Both the position numbers and the translations under genes were made by a program. From contig JAKPGY010000145.1 in the NCBI GenBank assembly GCA_029550685.1, positions 1 to 56,207 on the forward strand: a stretch of 56,207 bases of DNA, in the 5' to 3' direction. Source of the DNA: Bacillota bacterium (GTDB taxonomy: Bacteria; Bacillota; Syntrophomonadia; Syntrophomonadales; Syntrophomonadaceae). Below, piece after piece: positions 42,103 to 50,834 of this stretch; position 1 is the first letter of the stretch, and every line of letters starts with the position of its first letter. The notes under the pieces are model-generated. The model saw only the letters and a list, made by a program, of their open reading frames with translations. It was not told the origin of the DNA and made no database searches.

Positions 42103-42129
42103 GGCTCGCTTGAGTTGATCAAGCGAGCC
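42103..42129. terminator. bidirectional terminator between convergent units
   Basis: A perfect 11-bp stem, GGCTCGCTTGA with TCAAGCGAGCC, and loop GTTGA. On the plus strand GGGTTTAATTATTTG follows. It separates the 46-codon gene from trpS, which ends at 42138 on the minus strand. Confidence 0.8.
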
Positions 42130-42137
42130 GGGTTTAA

Positions 42138-43130
42138 TTATTTGTAATATTGGATTTTCATAGCTTCACGGACCTCTTCCATGGTTTGCAGCGCTACGTT
42201 GTGAGCACGGCGCGTACCTTCTCGCAGGATATCCACCAGAATGTCCCGGGATTTATATTGCTGGCGACGCTGGTGCATAGGTTCAAGTAATTCATTAAGC
42301 ACCTGGGCTTGCCTCTTTTTGCAGGCTACACATCCTATCTTCCCTTGACGGCATTCCGTTTCTATAGTTTCCAATTCCTTGTTGTTAAATATTTTATGAT
42401 ACTCAAATATAGTACACACTTCTGGGTGCCCTGGGTCGGTTTTATGAATTCTGGCCGGGTCGGTTACAGCATTGCGCACCTTCTGCCATACCTGTTCCGG
42501 CGTATCGGATAGAAAAATAGCATTATTTAAGCTCTTACTCATCTTGGTTTTGCCATCCAGACCAATCAGACGCGGAACTTCTCCTACCAGCACTTCAGGT
42601 TCCACCAGTACCGGCTCATAAAGGTCGTTAAAACGCCGAACAATTTTGCGGGTTAATTCCAGGTGGGGAATCTGATCTTCTCCCACCGGAACCAGATGGG
42701 CTTTAAAAATCGCGATATCGGCTGCCTGACTCACCGGATAACCTAAAAAGCCATACATCATATCCTTGAAACCATGCTGCTTTGCTTCTGATTTGATGGT
42801 GGGGTTGTGTCGCAGAACATTGACCGGTGTGTACATGGAAAAATACATGGCCAACTCATGAATTTCAGGGATTTTGCTCTGAATAAAAATGGTAGCCTTA
42901 TTGGGATCTAAACCGGCAGCTAAATAGTCACTGGTTATTTGAAATACACTGTTTTCCAGATCCTCTCCCTTTTCCCAGTGAGTGGTTAACGCTTGCACAT
43001 CCGCTATAATTATATAAGTATCATACTGTTCCTGAAGTTTTACCCGGTTAGCCAAACTGCCTACATAATGCCCCAGATGAAGGGCACCAGTTGGTCTATC
43101 GCCAGTTAAAATTCTTTTTTTTGCTGTCAT
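42138..43130 (-). CDS. trpS: tryptophanyl-tRNA synthetase
   Basis: A 330-residue class I synthetase. The HIGH-type motif is HLGH (residues 18-21) in GDRPTGALHLGHYVGSL and the KMSKS loop is in GLDGKTKMSKSLNNA. Four cysteines (Cys-X-X-Cys in GCVACKKRQ, and an upstream pair) are near the anticodon-binding part. The ATG at 43130 follows AAGGAGTGTGAAAAT; a 26-codon extension is excluded for lack of a site. No T-box leader fits in the short upstream gap. Confidence 0.96.
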   Translation of the reverse strand: MTAKKRILTGDRPTGALHLGHYVGSLANRVKLQEQYDTYIIIADVQALTTHWEKGEDLENSVFQITSDYLAAGLDPNKATIFIQSKIPEIHELAMYFSMYTPVNVLRHNPTIKSEAKQHGFKDMMYGFLGYPVSQAADIAIFKAHLVPVGEDQIPHLELTRKIVRRFNDLYEPVLVEPEVLVGEVPRLIGLDGKTKMSKSLNNAIFLSDTPEQVWQKVRNAVTDPARIHKTDPGHPEVCTIFEYHKIFNNKELETIETECRQGKIGCVACKKRQAQVLNELLEPMHQRRQQYKSRDILVDILREGTRRAHNVALQTMEEVREAMKIQYYK

Positions 43131-43225
43131 ATTTTCACACTCCTTAGTCATCAAATACTTTATCATGGCTGGAGCACTAGTGCAATGCCGGAAGAAAAGC
43201 GATTCCAATCCAAATAGTCGGAATA

Positions 43226-43253
43226 TTGTTTACAAATTATGCTGTGGTATAAT
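43226..43253 (+). promoter_or_regulatory. possible promoter of the MarR gene
   Basis: TTGTTT and TATAAT are separated by 16 bases, 55 bases before the MarR start. The -10 is perfect and the -35 is moderate. Confidence 0.45.
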
Positions 43254-43307
43254 AGTATGGTATAGGAAAGTTTATAATCGAGTAATAAAGAGAGGAAGTT
43301 ATTTGAC

Positions 43308-43730
43308 ATGAGTGAGCTGAATAACTTTTTATGCTTTAGTATGCGGGCAGCTATGAAAAAGATTGATCGCAACCTTAGCACTCGGTTGGAAGCTTATGGG
43401 GTTAGTATTCCTCAATCCTTTATCCTGTCAGTACTGCGCGAGGAAGATGGTATGACTTTAAAGGAAATAGGAAACCGTACCTTTATTGATAGTTCATCCA
43501 TGACGGTTCTGGTGGATAAGCTGGAAAAGGATGGGATGGTAGAACGCCAACTGGATCCCCAGGATAGAAGAGCTATCAGAGTATTCATAACTCCTTTTGG
43601 TCGTAAGGTAGCGGATCAGATCACGGAAGTTGCCTATCAGTTTAATGCCGAGCTATATGATCTGCTGGGTGAAGGTAATCAAAAAGAGTTTGTGCATGGA
43701 ATTAACAATATTGTAAATGGTTTGGACTAA
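43308..43730 (+). CDS. MarR-family transcriptional regulator
   Basis: A 140-residue winged-helix regulator. The recognition region is TLKEIGNRTFIDSSSMTVLV, then DKLEKDGMVERQLDPQDRRA, the typical MarR wing. It is divergent from trpS and followed by a terminator, so it stands alone. The effector and target genes are unknown. Confidence 0.88.
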   Translation: MSELNNFLCFSMRAAMKKIDRNLSTRLEAYGVSIPQSFILSVLREEDGMTLKEIGNRTFIDSSSMTVLVDKLEKDGMVERQLDPQDRRAIRVFITPFGRKVADQITEVAYQFNAELYDLLGEGNQKEFVHGINNIVNGLD

Positions 43731-43816
43731 ATATTTAAACCTATATTAAATCTATGCATAATAGGGTTGATATTTCAAAATATTAAGCATATGATAGTAT
43801 ATGCGAGTTAATTGGG

Positions 43817-43842
43817 GCTGAGTCGCTGCTATGGCGCTCAGC
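43817..43842 (+). terminator. terminator of the MarR gene
   Basis: GCTGAG and CTCAGC, with an inner CGC/GCG pair, enclose TGCTATG. TTCATTTTC follows. About 85 bases after the stop codon. Confidence 0.6.
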
Positions 43843-43874
43843 TTCATTTTCTTCGCAAATGGGCCGATTTTTTA

Positions 43875-43902
43875 TTGACATGAGCAATAAATATGCTAAA
43901 AT
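43875..43902 (+). promoter_or_regulatory. sigma-A type promoter of speD
   Basis: TTGACA (43875-43880), 16 bases, TAAAAT (43897-43902), about 75 bases before the speD start. The leader contains GGTTTGGGAAACC (about 43935-43947), a small hairpin next to an AGGAGG sequence, which might affect translation. Confidence 0.6.
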
Positions 43903-43976
43903 TCTACATGTGTGTTGACTCGATTATTAAAGGAGGTTTGGGAAACCAAACATACAACTGAAGGGAGGCGACATGA

Positions 43977-44357
43977 TTGCAGTCTTTGGGGCGACATGTG
44001 TTAGCCGAGGTCTACGGCTGTCGTTTCGAGGCATTGAATGATATCAAGTTTGTACAGGATGTCATGATCAATGCCGCTTTGGAGGCTGGAGCAGAGGTTC
44101 GTGAGTTTGTCTTTCACAAGTTTAGCCCACAGGGAGTCAGTGGTGTTGTTGTGATTTCGGAATCCCACCTGGCGATTCATACCTGGCCTGAACTGGGTTA
44201 TGCGGCTGTAGACGTTTTCACTTGTGGAGAAAAGGTTAATCCCTGGGATGCGTGTAATTACCTGGCAGAGAAGTTTGGTTCAACCTATGTAAATGCGAAT
44301 GAGGTTCAAAGGGGATTAATCCATGAGCAGGAGGAACGCCTGGTGGCAAATATTTAG
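43977..44357 (+). CDS. speD: S-adenosylmethionine decarboxylase proenzyme
   Basis: A 126-residue class 1B AdoMetDC. It self-cleaves between Glu62 and Ser63 (SESHLAIHTWPE) to form a pyruvoyl group, then makes decarboxylated AdoMet for spermidine synthesis. His68 and Cys83 in VDVFTCG are the processing and catalytic residues of the family. The start is TTG 43977, after AGGGAGGCGACATGA; an overlapping ATG at 43973 is out of frame. It is the second pyruvoyl decarboxylase in the window. No speE is seen next to it. Confidence 0.92.
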   Translation: MQSLGRHVLAEVYGCRFEALNDIKFVQDVMINAALEAGAEVREFVFHKFSPQGVSGVVVISESHLAIHTWPELGYAAVDVFTCGEKVNPWDACNYLAEKFGSTYVNANEVQRGLIHEQEERLVANI

Positions 44358-44409
44358 GAGGGATACTATTTTAGTAGACCGAAGAAGCTCTCTCATGGAT
44401 ATGAATTAG

Positions 44410-44441
44410 ACGCCTTGCGTGCTGGTCGGCAAGTAAGGCGT
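44410..44441. terminator. bidirectional terminator between speD and the next gene
   Basis: ACGCCTT (44410-44416) pairs with AAGGCGT (44435-44441), with further GC pairs inside. TTTAATC follows on the plus strand. It serves the convergent speD and 90-residue genes. Confidence 0.6.
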
Positions 44442-44714
44442 TTAATCATTTTCTGAGATTATTTTGATATGATCCAATCCATGCAGTTCACCCAAATGTT
44501 CTTTTATATGTTTAGCCTCATCAGGTTCGCAGCGTATGGTTACTATATAGTTGTCCTGGTCAAAAAAATGACTTACCTGACCTGCGTAAGCATCCGCATG
44601 GGCTTCGCTAGATTTCACCAGAGCAGCCTCAACCTCATAGCCGCGGTTGCGTAAATCAGTTAAAGCAGAAGCAGCCTGGGTTTGACTGGTCGCCGATGCA
44701 ATTAAAGTAATCAT
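44442..44714 (-). CDS. hypothetical 90-residue alpha/beta protein
   Basis: A small soluble protein, MITLIASATSQTQAASALTD through ISEND, with a beta-alpha-beta-beta-alpha-beta look suggestive of a ferredoxin-like fold (ITLIASA, YEVEAALVK, YIVTIRC, LDHIKIIS). The ATG at 44714 follows TATAGGAGGAAAATC; a frame from 44738 is longer but lacks a site. I do not recognise the family; general-stress GsiB/YflT-type proteins and PII-like proteins are loose comparisons only. Confidence 0.6.
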   Translation of the reverse strand: MITLIASATSQTQAASALTDLRNRGYEVEAALVKSSEAHADAYAGQVSHFFDQDNYIVTIRCEPDEAKHIKEHLGELHGLDHIKIISEND

Positions 44715-44848
44715 GATTTTCCTCCTATAGGTTTTCATCAGGTTTATTTTCTATATAATAAGACTAAGTTTGGCTTATGATAGTATAATTAGCTTGACTC
44801 ATTTGGAACTAGTTTAAATAGGTAATTCTTACATAAGCAGGATAAGGA

Positions 44849-45646
44849 TTGATTCTGCCGAATTTTTATACAGTGATGCAATTTGTCGAGGGGGACTCAG
44901 AGTTTATGGAGTATTTATTTGCCCAGGATTATCGCCACCAGCTTAATGATGTGGAACGTAGATTTAAAACGGGAATGCTTAAATCCTGGCCGGAAATAAA
45001 AACCTATGTTAACCGATTGCAGGGGGATACTACCTGGGATCATCTTGCTTTAATGACTTTAGTTTTTTACGATCACCTGCAAGTTGATAACCGTTTATCT
45101 ACGGTCATGGCATATATCTTTAAAAATCTATACCTGGCTCAATCCATTCATTGCAGCGTGAAAAATGATGAGGAAGGTCAGGAATACAACCAGGATTTGC
45201 AATTTGCTATTCTGATTGGGGACTACACCTTTGGCTACATTATGCAAATTCTTTTGGACAATAAGGCTGAACAGGTTTTAAGTTCTTTGGCCTCTATGAT
45301 TTGCACCATCAGCGAGGGGCTGGTACGCAAATACCACCAAACCTGGAACGCTATTAAGGAGATCGATCAGATCAAAGCCCCGCTATATGCTACTGCTTTT
45401 CAAACCGCTGCCCAATTGGCTGGGGTAGGAAAGGAATCTGCTTATTATCACCTGGGACATGATATTGGTATGGCGGTAGAACTGCTGCATCTAGGTGTAA
45501 ACAATCAAGTGGACCAGTACGTGCACAGTAGTTTTGAGATACTGTCCAGCCTGAAAAATGGACAAACCTACCAAGGTGTGATGGCAAGAGTGATCAATGA
45601 ATTACATGACCTGGCCTGTAGCCAGGACCAGGCAGCTGTAATATAG
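44849..45646 (+). CDS. HepS-like non-catalytic subunit of polyprenyl diphosphate synthase
   Basis: A 265-residue helical protein without either Asp-rich motif. Several stretches keep the spacing of trans-prenyl synthases: LQFAILIGDYTFGYIMQILL corresponds to the GN/GDFxFxxAL helix, and TAFQTAAQLAG...YHLGHDIGMAVELLH to the region before the second DDxxD. This fits component I (HepS) of heterodimeric heptaprenyl synthases, which sets chain length. It lies at the head of the menaquinone block, 3 kb before the DDxxD-bearing partner (48720-49685). TTG start at 44849 with GGATAAGGA. Assignment is by fold pattern and context. Confidence 0.6.
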   Translation: MILPNFYTVMQFVEGDSEFMEYLFAQDYRHQLNDVERRFKTGMLKSWPEIKTYVNRLQGDTTWDHLALMTLVFYDHLQVDNRLSTVMAYIFKNLYLAQSIHCSVKNDEEGQEYNQDLQFAILIGDYTFGYIMQILLDNKAEQVLSSLASMICTISEGLVRKYHQTWNAIKEIDQIKAPLYATAFQTAAQLAGVGKESAYYHLGHDIGMAVELLHLGVNNQVDQYVHSSFEILSSLKNGQTYQGVMARVINELHDLACSQDQAAVI

Positions 45647-45660
45647 ATTCGGCTGGTGAC

Positions 45661-45711
45661 AAAGCTTATCTGGCCATAACCGGAATGGTTGCAGGCCTTT
45701 TAAGCTTTTTT
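45661..45711 (+). terminator. possible terminator after the HepS-like gene
   Basis: AAAGCTT and GGCC on the left pair with GGCC and AAGCTTT on the right, followed by TTTTTTC. It lies in the 85-base gap before ubiD and may be a partial terminator or attenuator. Confidence 0.5.
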
Positions 45712-45731
45712 CGCGATGGGAGGATAATCTA

Positions 45732-47180
45732 ATGGCCTATAAAGACCTGCAGGAATTTGTGGAACGTCTGGAAAAAGAGGGCGAACTCAAGAGAATCAAA
45801 AACGAGGTAGATACCGAACTGGAGATTACTGAAATAACGGATCGGGTGAGCAAGGCTTACGGCCCGGCTTTATTATTTGAAAACGTGCGCGGTTTTAACA
45901 TGCCGGTTTTAATTAATGCTTTCGGCAGTACCAAAAGGATGGCTATAAGTTTGGGAGTTGATCACCTGGATGAAATTGCTGAGGAAATACTCGATTTTAT
46001 GGAGATAGCCGACCAGGTACCTCAGTCCATGCTGGACAAAGTTAAGCTGCTGCCGAAAATTGCCCAGGTAGCAACCTTCATCCCCCGGATGGTGCGTCAT
46101 GGCTCTTGTCAGGAAGTGGTGGAAAGCAACCCTTCCCTGGATATGCTGCCGGTGCTAAAATGCTGGCCGGAAGATGCAGGACGCTTCATTACCCTGCCTC
46201 AGGTATATACTAAGGATCCCGAGACAGGGAAGCGCAATGTGGGCATGTACCGGATGCAGGTTTTTGACAGTAAAACCACGGGAATGCACTGGCACACTCA
46301 TCACGACGGTGCTGCCATATATCGAAAAAATTGCCAACAGGGCAAACCTACGGAAGTGGCGATAGCTTTGGGAGGGGATCCTGCCATAACATACGCTGCA
46401 ACCGCTCCCTTACCCCCTGGCATTGATGAATTGCTTTTTGCCGGTTTCTTGCGCAAGAAACCGGTTGAATTAGTGAAGTGCAAAACGGTTGATTTGGAAG
46501 TGCCGGCTGATGCCGAAATCGTTTTGGAAGGTTATGTTGATCCTTGGGAGAGAAGGATTGAAGGTCCTTTTGGAGATCATACCGGTTATTATTCCCTGGC
46601 TGATGAATATCCAGTTTTTCATTTAACAGCTTTAACCCACCGGAAAAAGCCCATTTATCCAACGACCATAGTAGGACGTCCACCTCAGGAGGACTGCTAT
46701 ATTGCTTTAGCTACTGAGCGGATTTTCCTGCCCTTATTGAAGTTCCAACTGCCGGAATTGGTAGATATGCACCTGCCCATGGAAGGAGTATTCCATAATT
46801 GTGCCTTGGTTAGCATTCGTAAATCCTATCCTGGCCATGCTCGCAAAGTTATGAGTTCCCTCTGGGGCATGGGGCAGATGATGTTTGCCAAGTTTATCGT
46901 CGTGGTGGATGAAGACGTGAATGTACAAGACGTTTCTGAAGTAATGTGGAAGGTATTTAATAATGTTGATCCCCGTCGTGACACCATGATTGTTGATGGG
47001 CCTCTGGATGTATTGGACCATTCAGCTCCCATGGCGTTAGTAGGTTCCAAAATGGGCATTGATGCCACTCGTAAATGGGTTAGTGAAGGACACCCCCGGG
47101 AATGGCCTAAAGATATAAGAATGTCCCCGGAAATAGTGGAATTGGTCAACCGGAAGTGGAGTGAATACGGCCTTGAGTAA
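45732..47180 (+). CDS. UbiD-family prenylated-FMN decarboxylase, menaquinone type
   Basis: A 482-residue UbiD-family enzyme that removes an aromatic carboxylate with the prFMN cofactor. The cofactor region is seen in GKRNVGMYRMQVFDSKTTGM and HTHHDGAAIYRK, and the Glu-Arg network in EGYVDPWERRIEGPFGDHTG. With UbiA and UbiX directly downstream and polyprenyl synthase next, it belongs to menaquinone synthesis, probably the futalosine route (MqnL type), because no men genes are nearby. The ATG follows GGGAGGATAATCTA. It overlaps the next gene by 20 bases. Confidence 0.9.
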   Translation: MAYKDLQEFVERLEKEGELKRIKNEVDTELEITEITDRVSKAYGPALLFENVRGFNMPVLINAFGSTKRMAISLGVDHLDEIAEEILDFMEIADQVPQSMLDKVKLLPKIAQVATFIPRMVRHGSCQEVVESNPSLDMLPVLKCWPEDAGRFITLPQVYTKDPETGKRNVGMYRMQVFDSKTTGMHWHTHHDGAAIYRKNCQQGKPTEVAIALGGDPAITYAATAPLPPGIDELLFAGFLRKKPVELVKCKTVDLEVPADAEIVLEGYVDPWERRIEGPFGDHTGYYSLADEYPVFHLTALTHRKKPIYPTTIVGRPPQEDCYIALATERIFLPLLKFQLPELVDMHLPMEGVFHNCALVSIRKSYPGHARKVMSSLWGMGQMMFAKFIVVVDEDVNVQDVSEVMWKVFNNVDPRRDTMIVDGPLDVLDHSAPMALVGSKMGIDATRKWVSEGHPREWPKDIRMSPEIVELVNRKWSEYGLE

Positions 47181-48021
47181 GGTAAAAGATTATTTAGATA
47201 TGCTGGATTTTAGCAACACTCTGTTTGGGTTGCCTTTTGCCTATTTGGGTGCATTCCTGGCTCAGAATGGACAAATTACCTGGCACCAGTTTCTTTGGAT
47301 CACGGTGGCTATGGTGAGTGCTCGTACCGCAGCTTTGAGTTTAAACCGTTTAATAGATCTACCTTTTGATGCAGCCAATCCCCGCACTGCTAGTTGGGTG
47401 ATGCCATCAGGCCGGTTACCCACTGGTCTGGTATGGGCAGGAGTTTTCTTTTTTTTGGCCTTACTATTTTTGTCGGCGGCACAGCTGAACCCCCTGTGCT
47501 TAAAGCTAGCTCCGCTAGCTGTTATAGTACTGTGGGGATACTCTTATACCAAGCGTTTTACCTGGTGGTGTCATCTTTTATTAGGTATGGCTATCGGTAT
47601 GGGGCCGATTGGTGCCTGGTTTGCAATTACCGGTAATTTTGACTGGCAGCCTTTTTTAATTGGTGCAGCCGTAGCTTTCTGGATTGCCGGTTTTGATACT
47701 ATGTATGCCTGTCAGGATATTGAGTTTGACCGTCAGGCAGGATTGTATTCTATTCCGGCAAGGTTTGGTGAGGACAAGGCTCTGATGTTTTCCATGGTAT
47801 TCCACCTTCTAACCATAATTTTTTTAATCCTGACCGGATTAGTTTTACAATTGGGAGGATGGTATTACCTGGGAGTTCTAATAGCCGCTCTGGTGCTGGT
47901 ATATGAACATAGGATCGTCCGGCCAGGAGACTTAACTCGTGTAAATCAGGTTTCTTTTCAGTTTAATCACTATGTGGGTTTAGTGATATTGCTTACTGCC
48001 CTGGCGGATATTTATCTGTAA
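47161..48021 (+). CDS. UbiA-family prenyltransferase (MqnP/UbiA type)
   Basis: A 286-residue membrane prenyltransferase with eight or nine helices. The two Asp-rich motifs are NRLIDLPFDAANPRT and DTMYACQDIEFDRQAG. It attaches the polyprenyl chain to an aromatic acid at the membrane. The GTG start at 47161 lies inside the end of the UbiD gene. Together with UbiD and UbiX it fits the futalosine pathway for menaquinone rather than ubiquinone, which Firmicutes lack. Confidence 0.9.
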   Translation: MNTALSKVKDYLDMLDFSNTLFGLPFAYLGAFLAQNGQITWHQFLWITVAMVSARTAALSLNRLIDLPFDAANPRTASWVMPSGRLPTGLVWAGVFFFLALLFLSAAQLNPLCLKLAPLAVIVLWGYSYTKRFTWWCHLLLGMAIGMGPIGAWFAITGNFDWQPFLIGAAVAFWIAGFDTMYACQDIEFDRQAGLYSIPARFGEDKALMFSMVFHLLTIIFLILTGLVLQLGGWYYLGVLIAALVLVYEHRIVRPGDLTRVNQVSFQFNHYVGLVILLTALADIYL

Positions 48022-48060
48022 TCATGGCAACTTAAGAGAAAAAAAGGGGAGGCATATTCA

Positions 48061-48648
48061 ATGCCCAGATATATTGTGGGTATAACTGGTGCCAGCGGAG
48101 TAATCTATGGGTTACGACTGTTGGAGGTTCTGCTTCAGAAGCAGACCGAAGTGCACCTGGTGGTAACTAATCCTGGGCGTATCGTAATTGAACATGAAAT
48201 GAACTGGGATATGCAGGGGGATTGGAAAGCCAACATATGCGCTCACCTGCCTGAAGGCAATATAACTGTTTATGATGACTCTGATATAGCAGCTCCCATA
48301 GCCAGCGGTTCCTTTCGTGTGGATGGAATGCTGGTGATTCCCTGCACTATGGCTAGTATTGCTGCTCTGGCCAGTGGGTCTGCCCGCAGTTTGCTGGAAA
48401 GATCAGCTGATGTAATGCTGAAAGAGAAAAAGCCTTTGCTGCTAGTACCTAGAGAAACTCCACTGAGTTCCATCCACCTGCGCAATATGCTGTTGTTAGC
48501 GGAAGCTGGAGTTCACATTATTCCGGCTATGCCAGCTTTTTATACCCACCCGGCAACAGTTGAGGATGTGGTGGACTTTGTGGTAGGGAAAGTTCTGGAT
48601 GCTCTAGGCATGGATCATAATCTTTTTAAGCGGTATGGTGAACCGTGA
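48061..48648 (+). CDS. ubiX: UbiX-family flavin prenyltransferase
   Basis: A 195-residue flavoprotein that prenylates FMN to make the cofactor of UbiD. The N-terminal VGITGASGVIYGLRLLEVL, the middle PCTMASIAALASGSARSLLE and RETPLSSIHLRNMLLLAEAG are all family signatures. It lies 39 bases after ubiA with AAAAGGGGAGG before the ATG. Its presence supports a prFMN-dependent UbiD next door. Confidence 0.93.
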   Translation: MPRYIVGITGASGVIYGLRLLEVLLQKQTEVHLVVTNPGRIVIEHEMNWDMQGDWKANICAHLPEGNITVYDDSDIAAPIASGSFRVDGMLVIPCTMASIAALASGSARSLLERSADVMLKEKKPLLLVPRETPLSSIHLRNMLLLAEAGVHIIPAMPAFYTHPATVEDVVDFVVGKVLDALGMDHNLFKRYGEP

Positions 48649-48719
48649 TGTCGGTATGGCGTTAACTGGCGGTAACCTTTATAATGATGTAGTAATTCCT
48701 GCTTAAGGGGAGAATTACG

Positions 48720-49685
48720 GTGGAATTCGATTTATTTAAGTTGGTACGCAATGAAATGGAGCTGGTTGAGGAATCCCTGTACCAACATGTGAATTCTTCG
48801 GAACGAGTTCTAAGCGAAGCTTCATCTCATCTGATCAAGGCTGGGGGAAAGAGGATAAGACCTGGTTTTGCTCTGTTGGTGGCTCGTATGTACCGGGAGG
48901 ATATCAGCTACGCTATTCCTCTGGCTACTGCTTTGGAACTGGTGCACATGGCCACCCTGGTTCATGACGATGTTATTGATAATTCAGCCGTCCGCCGGGG
49001 TACGGGAACGGTTAAGCGCCTATGGGGCAACCGGGTATCGATATATGCGGGTAATTTCGTTTTTGCCCGGGCTTTGGCACTTATTGCCACCTATAACCGC
49101 AGTGATATTCTGGAAGTAATCGCTGATGCCAGTATGAAAATTTGCCAGGGGGAAATTGTGCAGATGCTCAGCTGTTTCAATGTAAACCTGGGCTTAAAGA
49201 ACTACCTGCGGCGCATAGAACGCAAAACTGCTCTGCTGATATCCCTAAGCTGTCAGGTGGGGGCTATGTTGTCCACTTCTGACCACAGGGAAATTGAGGC
49301 TTTAAGAAGATACGGATACGATCTGGGTTTGGCTTTTCAGATAACCGATGACATTCTGGATTTTGTGGCCGATGAAGCTACTCTCGGTAAACCCACCGGA
49401 AGTGATATAAGGCAGGGGGTCATAACTTTACCAGCCCTGTATGCGCTGCATCATGATGCGCGCCGGGCGGAATTGGCTCAGCTGCTGTCTTCTCCTCAAG
49501 CATGTCAGGATAGTACCCAGTATATTATTGACGTGGTATGTGAGTCAGATGGTATCGAATACGCTTATTCGGTCAGTCAGCATTATGCCCACCGGTCAAA
49601 ACGTCATTTAGAAGCACTGCCTGATACACCGGTAAAAGAAACCCTATTGGAACTAGCTGATTTCATTCTGACCAGAGATTACTAG
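48720..49685 (+). CDS. polyprenyl diphosphate synthase, catalytic subunit
   Basis: A 321-residue trans-prenyl synthase. The first Asp-rich motif is HDDVIDNS with the preceding LVHMATLVHDD, and the second is FQITDDILDF. GAGGKRIRPGF-type basic residues are seen in KAGGKRIRPGFALLV. It makes the menaquinone side chain. It starts at GTG 48720 after AAGGGGAGAATTACG. It may work alone or with the HepS-like protein upstream. The chain length is not clear from sequence. Confidence 0.92.
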   Translation: MEFDLFKLVRNEMELVEESLYQHVNSSERVLSEASSHLIKAGGKRIRPGFALLVARMYREDISYAIPLATALELVHMATLVHDDVIDNSAVRRGTGTVKRLWGNRVSIYAGNFVFARALALIATYNRSDILEVIADASMKICQGEIVQMLSCFNVNLGLKNYLRRIERKTALLISLSCQVGAMLSTSDHREIEALRRYGYDLGLAFQITDDILDFVADEATLGKPTGSDIRQGVITLPALYALHHDARRAELAQLLSSPQACQDSTQYIIDVVCESDGIEYAYSVSQHYAHRSKRHLEALPDTPVKETLLELADFILTRDY

Positions 49686-49693
49686 TCAGGGGG

Positions 49694-50455
49694 ATGGATA
49701 TGGCTTTAAGGGACAGGACGGAGGAAGAAAAACAGACCATTATTGAACATCTGGAAGACCTGCGCAAGTCACTGATTATAAGTATAGTAGCCATTATTAT
49801 TGCAGCAATAGGCTCATTTTACTATAGTGAACAGATCTTATCCATAATTATTTCGCCCTTGAAGGCATTAAACGAGAACTTAATCGTAACCGGTGTGACC
49901 GAGGCCTTCTTTGTCAAACTCAAGCTTTCCTTCCTGGCTGGGTTCATTATTGCTTTCCCTGTAGTGGTATGGGCTATCTGGAGGTTTTTTAAGCCGGCAT
50001 TGTATCCCCATGAAAGAAAAAATATATATATACTATTTCCTATCACTATTCTCTTGTTTGCAGTAGGAGTACTCTTTGCCTATTTCGGAATATTGCGTCT
50101 GGTTCTGAACTTCTTCATATACATTGCCGGTGAGAACTTAGAAACCATGTTTAAGGTGGACCAGTATGTATCTTTTGTCTTGGCTTTTACTATTCCCTTT
50201 GGCTTAATCTTTGAACTCCCGGTAGTGATTTTTTTCCTGGCTAAACTAGGAATTATCAATTATGAAATGCTGGCTCGAAACCGCAAATATGCACTGTTGG
50301 TGATCGTTATTTTAGCAGCAGCTCTTACCCCAGGACCTGATCCCTTTTCTCAGCTGTTGATGGCTATACCGGTTTACTTCCTTTTTGAAGTCAGTATCTG
50401 GGTGGCCAAGCTGTCGCGACCAGGTCCTAAACGTAGCGCCAAGAAATCCGAGTAA
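49694..50455 (+). CDS. tatC: twin-arginine translocase subunit TatC
   Basis: A 253-residue membrane protein with six helices. The conserved N-terminal EHLEDLRKSLI, the proline/glutamate-rich loop FFKPALYPHERKN and PFGLIFELPVVIFFLAKLG are characteristic. It recognises the RR signal of substrates such as DsrO. It begins eight bases after the polyprenyl synthase stop with CAGGGGGATGGAT. Confidence 0.95.
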   Translation: MDMALRDRTEEEKQTIIEHLEDLRKSLIISIVAIIIAAIGSFYYSEQILSIIISPLKALNENLIVTGVTEAFFVKLKLSFLAGFIIAFPVVVWAIWRFFKPALYPHERKNIYILFPITILLFAVGVLFAYFGILRLVLNFFIYIAGENLETMFKVDQYVSFVLAFTIPFGLIFELPVVIFFLAKLGIINYEMLARNRKYALLVIVILAAALTPGPDPFSQLLMAIPVYFLFEVSIWVAKLSRPGPKRSAKKSE

Positions 50456-50600
50456 GTATTTTCATTATCTCTGAGTGGGTCTGGCGATGGCAGGCAGGAA
50501 CCTGGATTGCTTTACAAAGTGGGCGCTTTTTGTCATAATATCTATATCAGTGCAGTATCAGCCCTATCAGGAAGTGAGGCCCTTTAAGGGGGGAGTTTCA

Positions 50601-50783
50601 TTGTTTGGACTTATTGGTAATTTTGGTCCTTGGGAATTGGTTTTAATTCTTGTTATAGTATTAATAATTGTAGGCCCTGGTAAGCTTCCTCAGGTGGGGG
50701 AGTCTCTGGGAAAAGCTATCCAGAGTTTTCGCAAAGCCAAAGAACAAGAGTTTGACGAGTTGGAGGAAAAGCAAGAAAAGTAG
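50601..50783 (+). CDS. tatA: TatA pore subunit
   Basis: A 60-residue TatA: short periplasmic end, one helix ([20 protein letters not shown]), hinge and amphipathic helix ([18 protein letters not shown]). The TTG at 50601 is preferred: it follows AAGGGGGGAG by five bases and gives the usual TatA N terminus; a reading from 50475 would add 42 unlike residues. With tatC 146 bases upstream it makes a minimal TatAC system. Confidence 0.88.
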   Translation: MFGLIGNFGPWELVLILVIVLIIVGPGKLPQVGESLGKAIQSFRKAKEQEFDELEEKQEK

Positions 50784-50788
50784 TACCA

Positions 50789-50812
50789 GGTCTGACTTCA
50801 GACCCTTTTTTT
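50789..50812 (+). terminator. terminator after tatA
   Basis: GGTCTG (50789-50794) and CAGACC (50799-50804) with loop ACTT, followed by CTTTTTTTTAT. It is only 23 bases before the GTG of the siroheme gene, so the tetrapyrrole operon is either reached by read-through or begins from a promoter inside tatA. Confidence 0.75.
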
Positions 50813-50834
50813 ATATACATGTGGAGGACGGGTT

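Noticed and set aside
43131-43307. T-box leader for trpS
   Set aside because: The gap to the divergent marR is too short and no T-box sequence or terminator is present.
44358-44409. GGAGGG overlapping the speD stop, followed by a 13-codon frame with an ATT start
   Set aside because: Too short and without a standard start; may be a remnant of a lost downstream gene, but nothing supports it.
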